Shown here one piece after another: positions 33,531 through 43,838 of a stretch of 64,000 bases of DNA; the stretch's first letter is position 1, and every line of letters begins with the position of its first letter. Position numbers and translations under genes: made by a program. Origin of the DNA: Rachicladosporium sp. CCFEE 5018 (Eukaryota > Ascomycota > Dothideomycetes > Cladosporiales > Cladosporiaceae); NCBI GenBank assembly GCA_002077045.2, contig KZ111179.1, positions 8,004-72,003 of the forward strand, given 5' to 3'. The notes under the pieces were generated by a model, which made no database searches, was not told the origin of the DNA, and saw only the letters and a list, made by a program, of their open reading frames with translations.

Positions 33531-34717
33531 ATGATTGTCGACCCCGTCCAGGCTTTCAGCAAGGCCACGTCTGCCCTGGCTTCGGCCTCGGTGTCGCCAG
33601 TGCCATCTGTCGTCCCCTCCCTTCCTGACTACCAGGATGCCACCGAGACTGGCGAGAGGACCCTTTGGTAAGCCTACACTCATTGTTGTTGTCTCTTACA
33701 GCTCTGTGAAGCTTCCCAGCTGCTCCTGTACACACACATGAGCTTCATTGCGGCAACGCGAGCTGGAGAGGCAAAATAGAGCTGTGGCGAGGTCTCAATC
33801 CAATGGCAACGAAAACCATCAACTAACGAGTCTCGCAGGGTTGTCTTCGTGATCATGTTCGTCGCCTCCGTCCTGTTCACCGGACTCTCGTGGAACGTCC
33901 CGATCGTGAGTCCTCTGATTTTCCAGCTACATCTCAGCAATTGACACCCTGCAGTCCAAGCGTCTCTATCACATTGTCACGACCTTGATCGTCATCTTCG
34001 CCTCTCTCTCGTACTTCGCCATGGCCAGCGGCCACGGCATCAGCTACCACAAGAGCATCGAGATCGAGAAGAACCGCCACGTCCCTGATGTGGAGAACGT
34101 CGTCTACCGCCAGGTCTACTGGGCACGTTACGTCGACTGGACTCTGACCACCCCGCTTCTCCTCCTCGATCTCGCACTCCTTGCTGGTCTCAACGGTGGC
34201 AGCATCCTCATTGCCGTCGTTGCTGACATCATCATGGTCCTGACCGGCCTCTTCGCTGCCTTCGGCTCTGAGCAGACCGCCCAAAAGTGGGGCTGGTACA
34301 CCATTGCCAACATTGCCTACCTCGTTGTCATCTGGCAGCTCGTCTACCACGGCCGCGCCGCTGCCTCCTCCAAGGGTGGCAAGGTCGGAAGCTTCTTCGC
34401 TGCCATCGGTGGCTTCACTCTTGTCATCTGGACCGTCTACCCCATGTAAGCAATTGACACCTTTCTACTACAACGATCACAACTGACAACATCACAGTGT
34501 CTGGGGAATCGCTGACGGCTCCCGTAACCTTAACGTCGACCAGGAGATCATCGCCTACGCCATCCTCGATGTGCTTGCCAAGCCCATCTTCGGTGCGTGG
34601 TTGCTGTTCACCCACCAGAGCATCCCAGAGACCAACGTCGACATCGGCGGATTCTGGAGCCAGGGTCTCTCCGGCGAGGGTGCCATCCGCGTTGGTGACG
34701 ATGATGAGGGTGCTTAG
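33531..34717 (+). CDS. Microbial (type 1) rhodopsin, CarO/Leptosphaeria-type proton pump, 304 aa
   Basis: This is a seven-helix retinal protein. Exons are 33531-33667, 33839-33905, 33955-34445 and 34498-34717, and all junctions keep frame. Retinal binds Lys260 (LDVLAKPIFG). The helix-C triad reads RYVDWTLTTPLLLLD: Asp129 (acceptor), Thr133 and Asp140 (donor). This DTD pattern is found in light-driven outward proton pumps, and its donor carboxylate is absent in the Neurospora NOP-1 sensory type. The N-terminal ~40 residues before helix A are Ser/Pro/Val-rich, as in other fungal pumps. It probably sits in the plasma membrane. The GC-rich, strongly biased codon use (mostly C-ending codons in exon 3) suggests high expression. 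Confidence 0.95.
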
Positions 34718-35373
34718 ACGCATCACCATTAGTCAAGCCAATGTGCGTTCACGTCGCATCACCGTATTATCGGTAAAAGTCTGAGTGGAACGGAAGAAGG
34801 GTGTAGTGGATGAGGATGGTAGTGGGGGAGCGCGGAGTGAAATGGACATGATTGCATGATTCGGGACACCTCTCCTCGCAGCACTATACCTTTCTAGCGA
34901 TGCAGTCGCTGTTCAGCCTCCGCATGGAGCTGGGCAGTGGTTTTGTAAAATAGGTGCTTAATGCATAATCATCCTGGGGAGATCTGATGTGCACATTGCT
35001 GTCTCATCCTCGTTTCAATTATCTTGATTGTGACCACTCCGCGTCTTGCGACAGCTCCCGCGCGCGGGGCTGGAGCTCCCCCGCTGCGGTGTTTGTGTCG
35101 TTGCTACACACAAGGGTCTGACACGAAGCCAACAGCTGCAGGTTGGCAGCGTCTCGTCGTGCGCGCTGGCCTGCGCGATTTATCATTGTCTTGAAAATAC
35201 CAGGTTCTAGCAGGCTTTACGTGAGCGACGCTCGCTGAGGTCCAGACTCGTACCTGCCCTCAGCATCGCATTCCTCCTGTCTGACTTCGCCTGCTTAATC
35301 CAATCCTTCCATTTACTTATAAGCCTTCTGACCTCTCAACTCCACCGCGCAGTCCCTCACAGAACTCTCCATC
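34718..35373. other. Intergenic region, opsin and RPEL genes
   Basis: This 656-bp region carries the opsin 3' end and the RPEL-gene promoter. A stretch rich in GCGCGCGGGGC/GGAGCTCC near 35055-35085 is locally GC-rich. I see no gene. Confidence 0.45.
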
Positions 35374-35977
35374 ATGGCTTCCTCGACCGACAACCCCACA
35401 GACAAACCCAGTGACAACCCCTCCGTCGACACTACGCCCATCTCCCCTACCCTCGAGCGCCAGACTTCGCTGGAGAAGCACTTACAGACTCGTCCTGAGG
35501 AGCAAGACCTCAAGAACAGACATATCCTGCTGGATACTACTGCGGCGCCGGCACTTCAGGCTCGGGCTGCGGAGCTGGAGAGGCAGCGGATCACGGATAA
35601 TTTGAAGAAGGGGTTGAGCAAGAGGAGTGGGAAGGAGGAGCTTGTGGAGAGTACGTTGATCCTTTCCTTAGCTACAGGTGGTGAGGCGGTGAGGCAAGGG
35701 AAGCGCGCTTGCCGTTTGCCGTCGAGCGCATCCCTTGCTGTAATATGAGCAGAGGGAAGACTACACGTGAGTGGACTTTGCTAATACTGCGGTATCTCTA
35801 GAGAACATCCTGCCTGACAGCACGGCAGCACCTGGGCTGCAAGCACAGCAGAGGGAGTTGCAGAAGCATATGAGGGCGAACAGCTTGGAGAAGCAACTGC
35901 AGAGTCGGCCAAATCCTGAGGACTTGGTGAAGGGAGGAATACTGCAGAAGGATGAGAACCCCTTGGCAGACTCATGA
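35374..35977 (+). CDS. Small RPEL-repeat protein, 150 aa
   Basis: Exons are 35374-35650 and 35802-35977 with a 151-bp intron that joins LVE|KNIL. The protein consists almost wholly of three RPEL-type repeats: SLEKHLQTRPEEQDLKNRHIL (about 32-52), LKKGLSKRSGKEELVEKNIL (about 76-95, with the RP replaced by RS) and SLEKQLQSRPNPEDLVKGGIL (about 119-139); each is followed by an ILxD/K-type turn and the first two by TAAPxLQ. In animals RPEL repeats bind G-actin. Small fungal proteins of this design exist, and actin binding here is inference. The N-terminal 25 residues are Asp/Ser/Pro-rich. There is no signal peptide. Confidence 0.85.
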
Positions 35978-36959
35978 GAAAGAGGGGGTTCTTGAGCTGC
36001 CATACCCACACTAGGCGCTGTGCCTGGAAAATGGCGACACCGTCGTCAATCGAGATGGTTGGCAGGTTGGCAGGAGGAAGTCCCGCTTTGGTTCTACCAT
36101 AGCGCGATCACGCACAAGCTGCGGTTGATGCAATGGCATCATCAAGGTCATGATGCGGCAGGAGTCTTACCTCATACGAATAGCATGATCCACTTCATCA
36201 ATGCCCGTGCTTCTCAACGCGAAGAGCGGCGAAGAGCCTGCGTCGCAACGTGGAGCCCTCATTCTCGACTCATGCGGACGTCTGACCGATGTGATCACTG
36301 TCGTGTAGGACGATATATCGCACCGATTCCTCCACACTCGGCCAAATACCCAGAGAAGTGCCTAAATGCTGTTCCTCGGTGACTCTTGACCAGATGCCGA
36401 GCGAGTATATAGTTCGTCGTCTGTCCCGCGAGCGTCGACATTCTCTTGCCTCGGATCTGTCAGATCTTCTCGTTGGTCGATGATTCGGACATTGCTCGTC
36501 AGACAACGGTTGATCACCGGTACGGCATCGTCAGAAAATCACGCACCGGCATCGCACTTCACAACGCCCGTTGTGGATCTCATAGGATCTTTGCAACGTC
36601 GAAACTGAGCGTTGGCGCAGGCAACGCAGGCCACGCTCGCACCTGGTACCGATATCGCGCGCGCCCGCTGCTCGAAGTCCACCATCATGCACCGATTGCA
36701 TGACATTGAGCGCTGGGCTGGCTCAGCGTTGTTCTTGGCACACCGTCAGATCCCGTCGCAAGGACATCAGTTGGCAGAGACTTCAACCAAACCCTGGCCT
36801 GCATGCGCTCGCGCGTTCAACACGAGCGTTTCCCGCCGGTAGCTGCATGTCACTTCGGACCGATCGTCGTAGGGCTGCATAATGGCGCAGCGGCTCGGGT
36901 AGAGATCGCTCAGAGCAGTTAGCAGCGCTGCATGCTTTGCATGGCCAAACTCAGTCTCG
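35978..36959. other. End of contig 1, no gene recognised
   Basis: These 982 bp run from the RPEL gene to the gap. ORFs on both strands are short, overlapping and featureless. The CGCAA lattice of the other contig's end is not seen here. There is no similarity to the 3' half of the P450, so contig 1 does not simply continue into contig 2. Confidence 0.5.
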
Positions 36960-37059
36960 NNNNNNNNNNNNNNNNNNNNNNNNNNNNNNNNNNNNNNNNN
37001 NNNNNNNNNNNNNNNNNNNNNNNNNNNNNNNNNNNNNNNNNNNNNNNNNNNNNNNNNNN
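36960..37059. other. Assembly gap of exactly 100 N
   Basis: A run of exactly 100 N is the usual placeholder for a gap of unknown size between scaffolded contigs. Sequence on the right begins in the middle of a P450 exon, and sequence on the left does not contain the rest of that gene. Confidence 0.98.
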
Positions 37060-38074
37060 TGGCTTGCACGAAGGCTGTGAGGATCGAAGCGGAGGTGTCG
37101 CTGCCGCCTTCTGTCAGGGTGCCGCCGAGGAACCAGAGCGCGTGGTCGGAGGTCTCGAGGCCTGGAGGCGGCTTTTCGGATTCGACTTGGTCGAGTACCT
37201 GGTCCATTAGGCTTCCTCGGGAGCCGCTGGCAGCGCGACGCGTACGGAGATCGGTGAGGAAGTCGGCGTAGAGGCCGTTCATCTCGCGTTGGACGTGGGT
37301 TGCACGAGAGCGCCAGTTGGTGAAGAGGGATTGTGGGATGTAGTGGAGGAAGGGGAAGATGTCGACTGGAGGAGTCGCGCCGGTTTCCATAACGCGAGAC
37401 CAGATCTCCATGAGGCTGTAGAGTCTGCACCGTACGCCTCATCAGCATAGGAAGCGTACCACTAAGAGTCATGGTCGAAAGACTTACCGCTCCATGTGTG
37501 CTTCCTTACTGGTGGGACTGCGGATGCCCCAGACGATACTCATGGTGACGCTGTTGCTAAAGCGTTTTGGATGCTTCATGTGATCGTCCGGATTGAGCAG
37601 GTAGTCATAGATCATCTGATTTGCCTCTGCCTCCTGCAATGCGTCATACTCCTTCTCCACGACTCCCTCGCGCAGACAGCCGTGCAGCAGCTTCCTTGTC
37701 GCACGCCACTGGTCACCATACTGCATCAGCAATATGTGATCGCCGCAGGAGATCAGATTTGCGACATAGGACACAGGTCGAGATGCGTATATTGCAGACT
37801 TCTTGTCCAGTAGCTGCTTCACCAGACGAGGTGAAGTGAGAACGCAGGCTGTTGCTGAGCCGATCTTGAGGGTGTAGATCTCGCCATACTTTTGCGCCCA
37901 CCGTGTGAACATGAAGTGGGCTCCTTTGAGAGGGATCTGCACGAGATTGCCGAGCAACGGGACAGTGGGAGGTCCTGGCGGAAGATCCTTCGCGCGATGG
38001 CCTACGGTCAGCAGAGCGTAGGCGAAGGTTATGACCAACAGGCCGGCGCCAACGAGAAAGAGAGTGTTCATGAT
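37060..38074 (-). CDS. Cytochrome P450, copy B, 3' part lost in the gap
   Basis: This is the second version of the P450 at 7171-8832. Exons on the minus strand are 38074-37488 and 37424-37060, the latter cut by the gap just after the I-helix motif (GGSDTSAS). The membrane anchor, proline hinge and intron position (63 bp) are identical to copy A. The haem loop and ExxR are missing because of the gap, not necessarily in the genome. The upstream 45-codon extension is conserved here as well (to 38209). Several substitutions distinguish the copies, e.g. Cys to Tyr in the QWAQKCGEIY/RWAQKYGEIY segment. Confidence 0.9.
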
Positions 38075-38209
38075 TGCGAGAGGAATGAAGAGCAGGAGAT
38101 CAATGGCCTTGCTCAGTTTTCCAAGACCTTGAAAGTAGAAATACCTTTGCTGCCGGCGAAAGTGATGCAAAGCTCGTTGCAATGGACCTGCCTGCTTTAA
38201 TCGCCGCAA

Positions 38210-39010
38210 GGTGTATTCTCGAACACGTTACGCACTCGGCTGTATGGAGTCGGCAGAGGGGGTGGGACATGCGGTGCAAGCTGAAGCTACAATAAGCTTC
38301 TCGCTTTGCCTATTGAAGCCGTCCAGTGGTGCTGTCGACTCGGCCTGTGGCGATTTGTGCAGTGCTGTCGCAGCTACGAGAGCGGCGCGCATCAATTCGC
38401 TATCGAGCGTTAGAGCAGTGTGCCTCTCCACGATACCCGGCCGTACCGCGAGTGACGTGACTTGATGTCGAGTCCACTATTGAACGCCTTAGTAGTGGAC
38501 GAAGAGAGGTGCAGCACCAGAAGAGGGGGTGGGCAGGATGGCCTAAGGATGGCTGGCTGACTACAGGTCGCGGATGTTCTCCGTATTGTACTCTCCATAG
38601 CGCCACGAACCCCTGATTTTCGGAGACGCGACTATAGGTGTATGTCGGCGGCGGAGGAGAGGCTAGCGACGGGTACCGGAGCCAGCAGGACCCCTGTTCT
38701 CATCTTCGGCCAACTGTTCTGGAGTGCATCCGTTGTTTCGCGGCGTTGCATGGATGCAGCATGTGTGCATGAGTGATCTCGAGAGTTTTGAAGTCATTGT
38801 GAGTGGCTATGTTTATTACTTCAATGTGAGAAGATGGGGTTCGAAGCTATCTGAATATGAGAGCACATTGACGGACGATATGCCAACTTGATTACAATCG
38901 CATCGCTGCCGAGACGCTATCCCCAGGGTGTAATCTGCAGTCGGATGCTACTTCCTGCAGATGGATAATCGCAAGGCAAGAACATACTGACCCGTGCCTC
39001 CTTCCCAGCC
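38210..39010. promoter_or_regulatory. Divergent promoter region, P450 and disordered-protein genes, copy B
   Basis: This is the counterpart of 8968-9756. The TGACGTGA element is retained at 38453-38460. The part nearest the disordered-protein gene (38620-39000) has diverged more, with several indels. Confidence 0.35.
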
Positions 39011-40645
39011 ATGTCCGCCGAACGCAATCCTTCTGCAGTGAGGAATCTACGATCTCTGTTCGAAAACAAACAACAAGAAGATCCATCTCCCAGCACTCGA
39101 GGTCGATCACCAATCTGTAGAATTGGGAGCAGTCGAGACAGCAACAGCAGTCCGCTGTCGAGGGTGAGGGCAAGCTTTGTCAGTGTTGACAGAAGCGGAC
39201 ATATGGCTGTGCCGGCTGAACAAGGACGAGAGAGCAGCATGTCCGCGAAGAGGGAGAGCGGAGGGACGACGGAAGACGGGAGTGTGGTCGGCAAGGATGT
39301 CATGAATGGCACGCCCTCGAAGCCGAGCATCTTTGGGAACGGCACGAAGGCAGACGAGAGTGCTGTTGACACGCCTGCTGCGACCCCAGCGGCAGAGAGG
39401 ACAGAGGCAGAGACTATGCCAGGCAGCACAGGTGCAGCAAGCAAGCCGGACGGCCTCCCGAAGGACCGCGCCAGCGAGAACGAGTCGCCCGCAACTCTGA
39501 ACAAGCCTATCAAGACATCAGAGGCCACTGACAGGGCTCCAAAGTCCGAGCAACGCCTGTCACATATCTTTGTCAACAGTCAAGAGGACTCGCAGCCAGC
39601 GCAAGAACCGACAGCAACGCCAAAGCCTGACCGGCTGAAGACCGAATCATCGGGCTCAATTGACGCTCAGGCAGGTGCTGCCCGAAGTACTCCTCAACAG
39701 ACGCCCGCTCCAGCTGCCTCTAAGGCAGTCAAGAGCCCTTCCAAGCCCAGCTCCGTCTCCACCAAATCATCGACCAAGGTACCTGCAAGTCTCAAATCCC
39801 CAGTCCTGGCCAGCCAACCCAAGTCGCCGCCCTCAGCCAAGCAGCGCTCACCGAAATCGGATTCCGCTCGTGTCATTGACCGCAGGCCAAGTCGCAGCTC
39901 CCTGACTGCACCCACAGCCGCCTCCGTAGCGCGAGCAGCAAGCTCAGAGAAGCGCGAGTCACTTACTCACAAGACCAACGACTCCACGGCCAAGCCTCGG
40001 CCCCGTGAGCCCACAAAGGCAGCAGATATCAGCTCTAGACTGCTAGCACCTACCGCGGCATCTCGGGCTCGGCATGAAGCAGAGACTGCTTCGAAATCGT
40101 CCGTGCCGGCACAGAAAGCTCTCCCGTCTCGGCCAAAGCCGTCTGCATCTTCGGTGAAGCCCACGCCGCGAGGCAGCCTTGCCGCGCCCGCACGACCCGA
40201 GTCTCGATCCTCCCAGGCCACGTCTCGGAGACCTGCTGCACCGCCAGATGGCAGTTTCTTGGATCGCATGACCAGGCCAACGGCATCCTCAGCCAGCCGG
40301 GTGCATGACAAGGTCGAGGTCAAGAGTCCGCCGAGAAAGAAGGGATCAGCTCCATCGAAGCCAAACGGCGTGGCCAAGACTGGCTCCAAGGTCGTGGACA
40401 AGGTCAAGGACGCCGCTGGCAAAGTCAAGGAGAAAGTCACGGGGGATCAAGCGAAGGCGACCGTGGTCAATGGAGATGCTCACGAGCATGCCCAGGACTC
40501 GCATGGTATGGAAGCAAAGGTCAACGGAGTAGACCACAGGGCTGAGCAGGAAGGCGCTGCTACGCCCGTGACCAATTCAGGCGATACCGCAGCTGGAGCG
40601 GCGCTCGAGGCGACGCCGGCATTCGGTGAACAGGAGATCAGATGA
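39011..40645 (+). CDS. Disordered Ser/Ala/Pro/Lys-rich protein, copy B, 544 aa
   Basis: This is the second version of the protein at 9757-11394, one residue shorter (one Ala fewer in the EGAATP run). It starts at the same MSAERNPSAV. Differences are concentrated in the low-complexity middle, while the N-terminal NLRSLFENKQ helix and the DRMTRPTASSASRVHDKV patch are unchanged, which supports these as the functional parts. Identity in the C-terminal half is very high at DNA level. Confidence 0.85.
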   Translation: MSAERNPSAVRNLRSLFENKQQEDPSPSTRGRSPICRIGSSRDSNSSPLSRVRASFVSVDRSGHMAVPAEQGRESSMSAKRESGGTTEDGSVVGKDVMNGTPSKPSIFGNGTKADESAVDTPAATPAAERTEAETMPGSTGAASKPDGLPKDRASENESPATLNKPIKTSEATDRAPKSEQRLSHIFVNSQEDSQPAQEPTATPKPDRLKTESSGSIDAQAGAARSTPQQTPAPAASKAVKSPSKPSSVSTKSSTKVPASLKSPVLASQPKSPPSAKQRSPKSDSARVIDRRPSRSSLTAPTAASVARAASSEKRESLTHKTNDSTAKPRPREPTKAADISSRLLAPTAASRARHEAETASKSSVPAQKALPSRPKPSASSVKPTPRGSLAAPARPESRSSQATSRRPAAPPDGSFLDRMTRPTASSASRVHDKVEVKSPPRKKGSAPSKPNGVAKTGSKVVDKVKDAAGKVKEKVTGDQAKATVVNGDAHEHAQDSHGMEAKVNGVDHRAEQEGAATPVTNSGDTAAGAALEATPAFGEQEIR

Positions 40646-40827
40646 GCGTGCTTCGCAGATCTACGGGTCTGTGGCGGTTTTGCAAACGAGCGGGACCAAG
40701 CCCGCATCGTCGGTACGGTCCAACCGTATTATAATCGAGAACTAGGCATTATACCAAATGGAGACAGCTTTGTGATCGACTTGATACTTGACATGCTAAA
40801 CTGTCGAACAACCGAGTTTCACTCAGA
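40646..40827. other. Convergent 3' region, copy B
   Basis: A 182-bp tail-to-tail spacer, conserved with 11395-11576. It includes an AT-rich ACCGTATTATAATCGAG stretch in both copies that may serve 3'-end formation. Confidence 0.4.
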
Positions 40828-43054
40828 TCACATCGGCGCCACGCCCAACCCTCCACCTTTCTCCCTACTCAACTTCCCAAGTACTTCCACGCCTCCACCA
40901 TCCCGTACAAGCTTCATGAGATCCTTCTTCCTACAAGCGCCCATGTACTTGCACTGCTTGTCCCTCCCGACGAGCTTCGCCCCAGCGCAACTACATGCCC
41001 ACAACTCGCAGAAGAGCAGGAATAACACCAGTGCTGTGACGGTACCGACGAGCTCCAGTGAGTTAAGGCTCTCGGCCAATGGTAGGAGGATCAGGATTAT
41101 CGCCACGGCGATGCGGTAAGCCAGACGTTTCTTCTTCGGGAAGCGGATGTTCGTAGGCGATTTGTGGATATGACTGAGCGAGATGAGGGTCATGCAGAGG
41201 AGGGCCACACCAAAGCCAGCGGAGTAGAACCATCTGATCCCTGACGCTACGTGCTCGTCGCTGCGGTGTTGGTACGTCTCCGTCAGCATCTCCACATGCG
41301 CGTCCTCGGTATCCGTCGCAAGCACCAGTCTTGCCAACGCCCCGCCACCAAGCACGAACGACATGATGAACGGGAGATGAGAAAGCGTCCAGATCATCGC
41401 AGACCACTTGTGGCGGCGAATGGCGTGTAGACTGATGTTTGAGGCGTCAATCTCGAAGTACAGCCAGTTGAATGCGAAGGCTTGGATGAGGCCTAAGATA
41501 GCTTTGCCGAAGAAGGCGTCTAGGGAGGGAGTCGTAGTTTGGTAGAGCATTGCTACGACAGTATAGCCGAAGACCAGGGTCACGAACGCGGAGGTGCGCT
41601 CGACGCGGTGCTCGATGTTTAGAGCTGGCATGAAAGCAAGGTTGGCTTCGGCCCAAGCCTGCCATTTCCCGCCGGCTTGCTCCAGCCAGATCGCAAAGAG
41701 AAAGTACATTCCCTGAAACAAGATATCCAGTGTTAGTGCGATCCAGATAAGCGCTAGCTGGTTTGGCCACTCCACGTAGATACTTCCGATCCATATGGCC
41801 GACGAGATGAATGTTAGCGCGATCTGATAGATCATCACGTAGCGGATCATGGGTATCAGCCAGGCGCAGAGGACAAGGTAACCGCACATGTAGAGGCGCG
41901 CGGTGAGGTAGAACCAGATTAGGGAGGAGTACGTGTGCTCAAATCCGGAGACTATGTTGGTTGTGTAGCCGAAGAGGCAGGCGAGAAGGAAGAGGACGGA
42001 GAGGCGTTGGAAGATGTCGTCGGTCTCGAACCAGGCTATTATCATGGCCATGTCGTTCCATATCTCTGTGGGGACTTGTCAGTGTCTTGGTGTGAGAGGG
42101 ATGGAGGGACAGGAGCATACTCCAGCTGAGGGTGAATGTGACTACATCGATGTCAGTAAACGATGCGCAGACCAGTAAGGGGCAGATCGACTCACTAACG
42201 AACTGCAACAAGCTCAACCACGTTGGCTGCTCAGACGCCGCATCTCCGTTAACGGCGATGATACCGACGTATAGCAGATCAACGAAAAGCTGCAATGCCT
42301 GTCAGTGCGACTTACTACCACGATGGTTACGAGAACATTTCACCTCAAAACTCTGCACCTCCTCATACCCACTAGCCCTCCACAAGATTCCCTTATGAAA
42401 ATACTGCCTAACAACAGGCACCTTGAAGAACTTCAACGGCGTCGCATACACCTCTCCCTCCTTCCCACTAAGACTCGTAGTCTCGCTGCTACGTCTCGGC
42501 GTCGTAGTCCCAGACTCGTTAGGACTCGCATCATCATAAGACTTGATGTGAGCACTATACCCAAACCGATCGAAATGCGCATCCAGCTTCACGCCGTGCT
42601 CTGTGATGCGGCCGAGCTCGCCGGACAGGGCGTCAAGCTCGCCTTGCACGTCGGCGAACTGCGTCCAGATCTCGGCGTGCCGTTTCGACAACTCGTGCCG
42701 TCGGCCTTCATGGTGCGTTTGTGCGTGCCGGACGGCTTCGAGATGTTCTGGCGTGCCGGAGATTAGGATGTCGAACTCCTCGGCGGGATCCGTCGGGATC
42801 TGAGCTTGCAGACGGCGGCGTAGGGACTCGGCTTCTATGGGGTCTGTGGCGACGTGGATGCGTTTGCCGGAGGGGTGGAAGAAGGAGCGGATGTTGGCGC
42901 GGGCGCGGGAGCCGTAGTGCTGGTGCGGATGGGTCGGGGTTATGGTGCCGTCGTGACTTGGGTTGCTGTGCGTTGAGTCCGTATGAGCAGTGGAGAAAGT
43001 GGTCGTGGGTAGCTTCTCGGGATCCTGGGTAGGACCGGTGGGTGTGTTCGCCAT
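40828..43054 (-). CDS. LtrA-like multi-pass membrane protein, copy B, 687 aa, with an extra intron
   Basis: This is the second version of the gene at 11577-13756. Exons on the minus strand are 43054-42344, 42289-42196, 42141-42121 and 42065-40828. The 54-bp segment 42290-42343 interrupts SFE|LFVDLLY; removing it restores exactly the reading of copy A, and it begins GTGAAA, ends GCAG and contains a CTGAC branch-like site. Left in, it leads to a stop. The other two introns, including the 21-bp micro-exon, are shared. Protein identity with copy A is very high in the membrane part; the N-terminal region differs by two residues in length. Confidence 0.88.
42290..42343 (-). other. Copy-specific 54-bp intron in the LtrA-like gene
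   Basis: It is present only in copy B. In copy A the flanking bases join directly (TTTTGAG|CTATTCGTT). It has the marks of a spliceosomal intron (GT donor, CTGAC, CAG acceptor) and a length typical of this genome. No target-site duplication is obvious. Confidence 0.8.
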
Positions 43055-43838
43055 ATTGCAGGGGGTGCGCCTCTGTCTGGCCGGAGGAGTCTGGTGATCG
43101 CACGTCCAGTGGTCGCAGAAGATCAGTGCACGGCTAGGTGAAGACAGACGATGGAGAAGGTCTAATAGCCGTAAGAGCACGCAGGCGCGGCAATCCAGAC
43201 CCTGATTGTAAGTACTGCTGATTCCTGGATGCTCAGTAGATGCGATACCCAGCACCTTTCGCTCGACCGCCTCCCCTTTATGTTAGTCGCAATCCACACA
43301 ATTGGAGCAAGAGAACGAAGGAGATATCCATGTACTACCTCTATCGCCTACACACCTCGGACCGGCCCAGCACTACCCATCCCAAGGATCAAACCAAGAT
43401 CCTTCGGTGGGCGTGAATCCGAGCTCACGCCACAGCTCCGACCCAAACTCTCGCCAGCAGAAGCGAGGTTGAAGGGACTGACTCAGCTCTTGGCTCTTTT
43501 AGTAAGCCTTGGCCGAGAGCTCTCGAGAACGGCTTAAAAACATCACACGAGGGCGACCAAGGAGTTCATAAGCAGCAGTCATCCCTGGGCAACCTGGGCA
43601 AACCGTAATAAAATGTTGGAGGATGAGTTGACCACGCAATGATACAAGGATCTGCCTTTCTAGCCTGTGCCTCCGCCTGCCCAGCATTCTGTTACCCGAT
43701 AGTAGCTGCACCCCGATTACCGCGCATGCCGCGCTTTTCGTCGCCCCTGAACGCATCACAAATGCCATCACCCCATCATACTCGTGCCTCTCCGTCTCCA
43801 CCCAGCCTCAGCCGATGACAGTGATGTCCCTGCCCTCC
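43055..43838. other. Intergenic region, LtrA-like and coiled-coil genes, copy B
   Basis: This is the counterpart of 13757-14548. Only patches are similar, best next to the coiled-coil gene. I see no gene. Confidence 0.5.
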
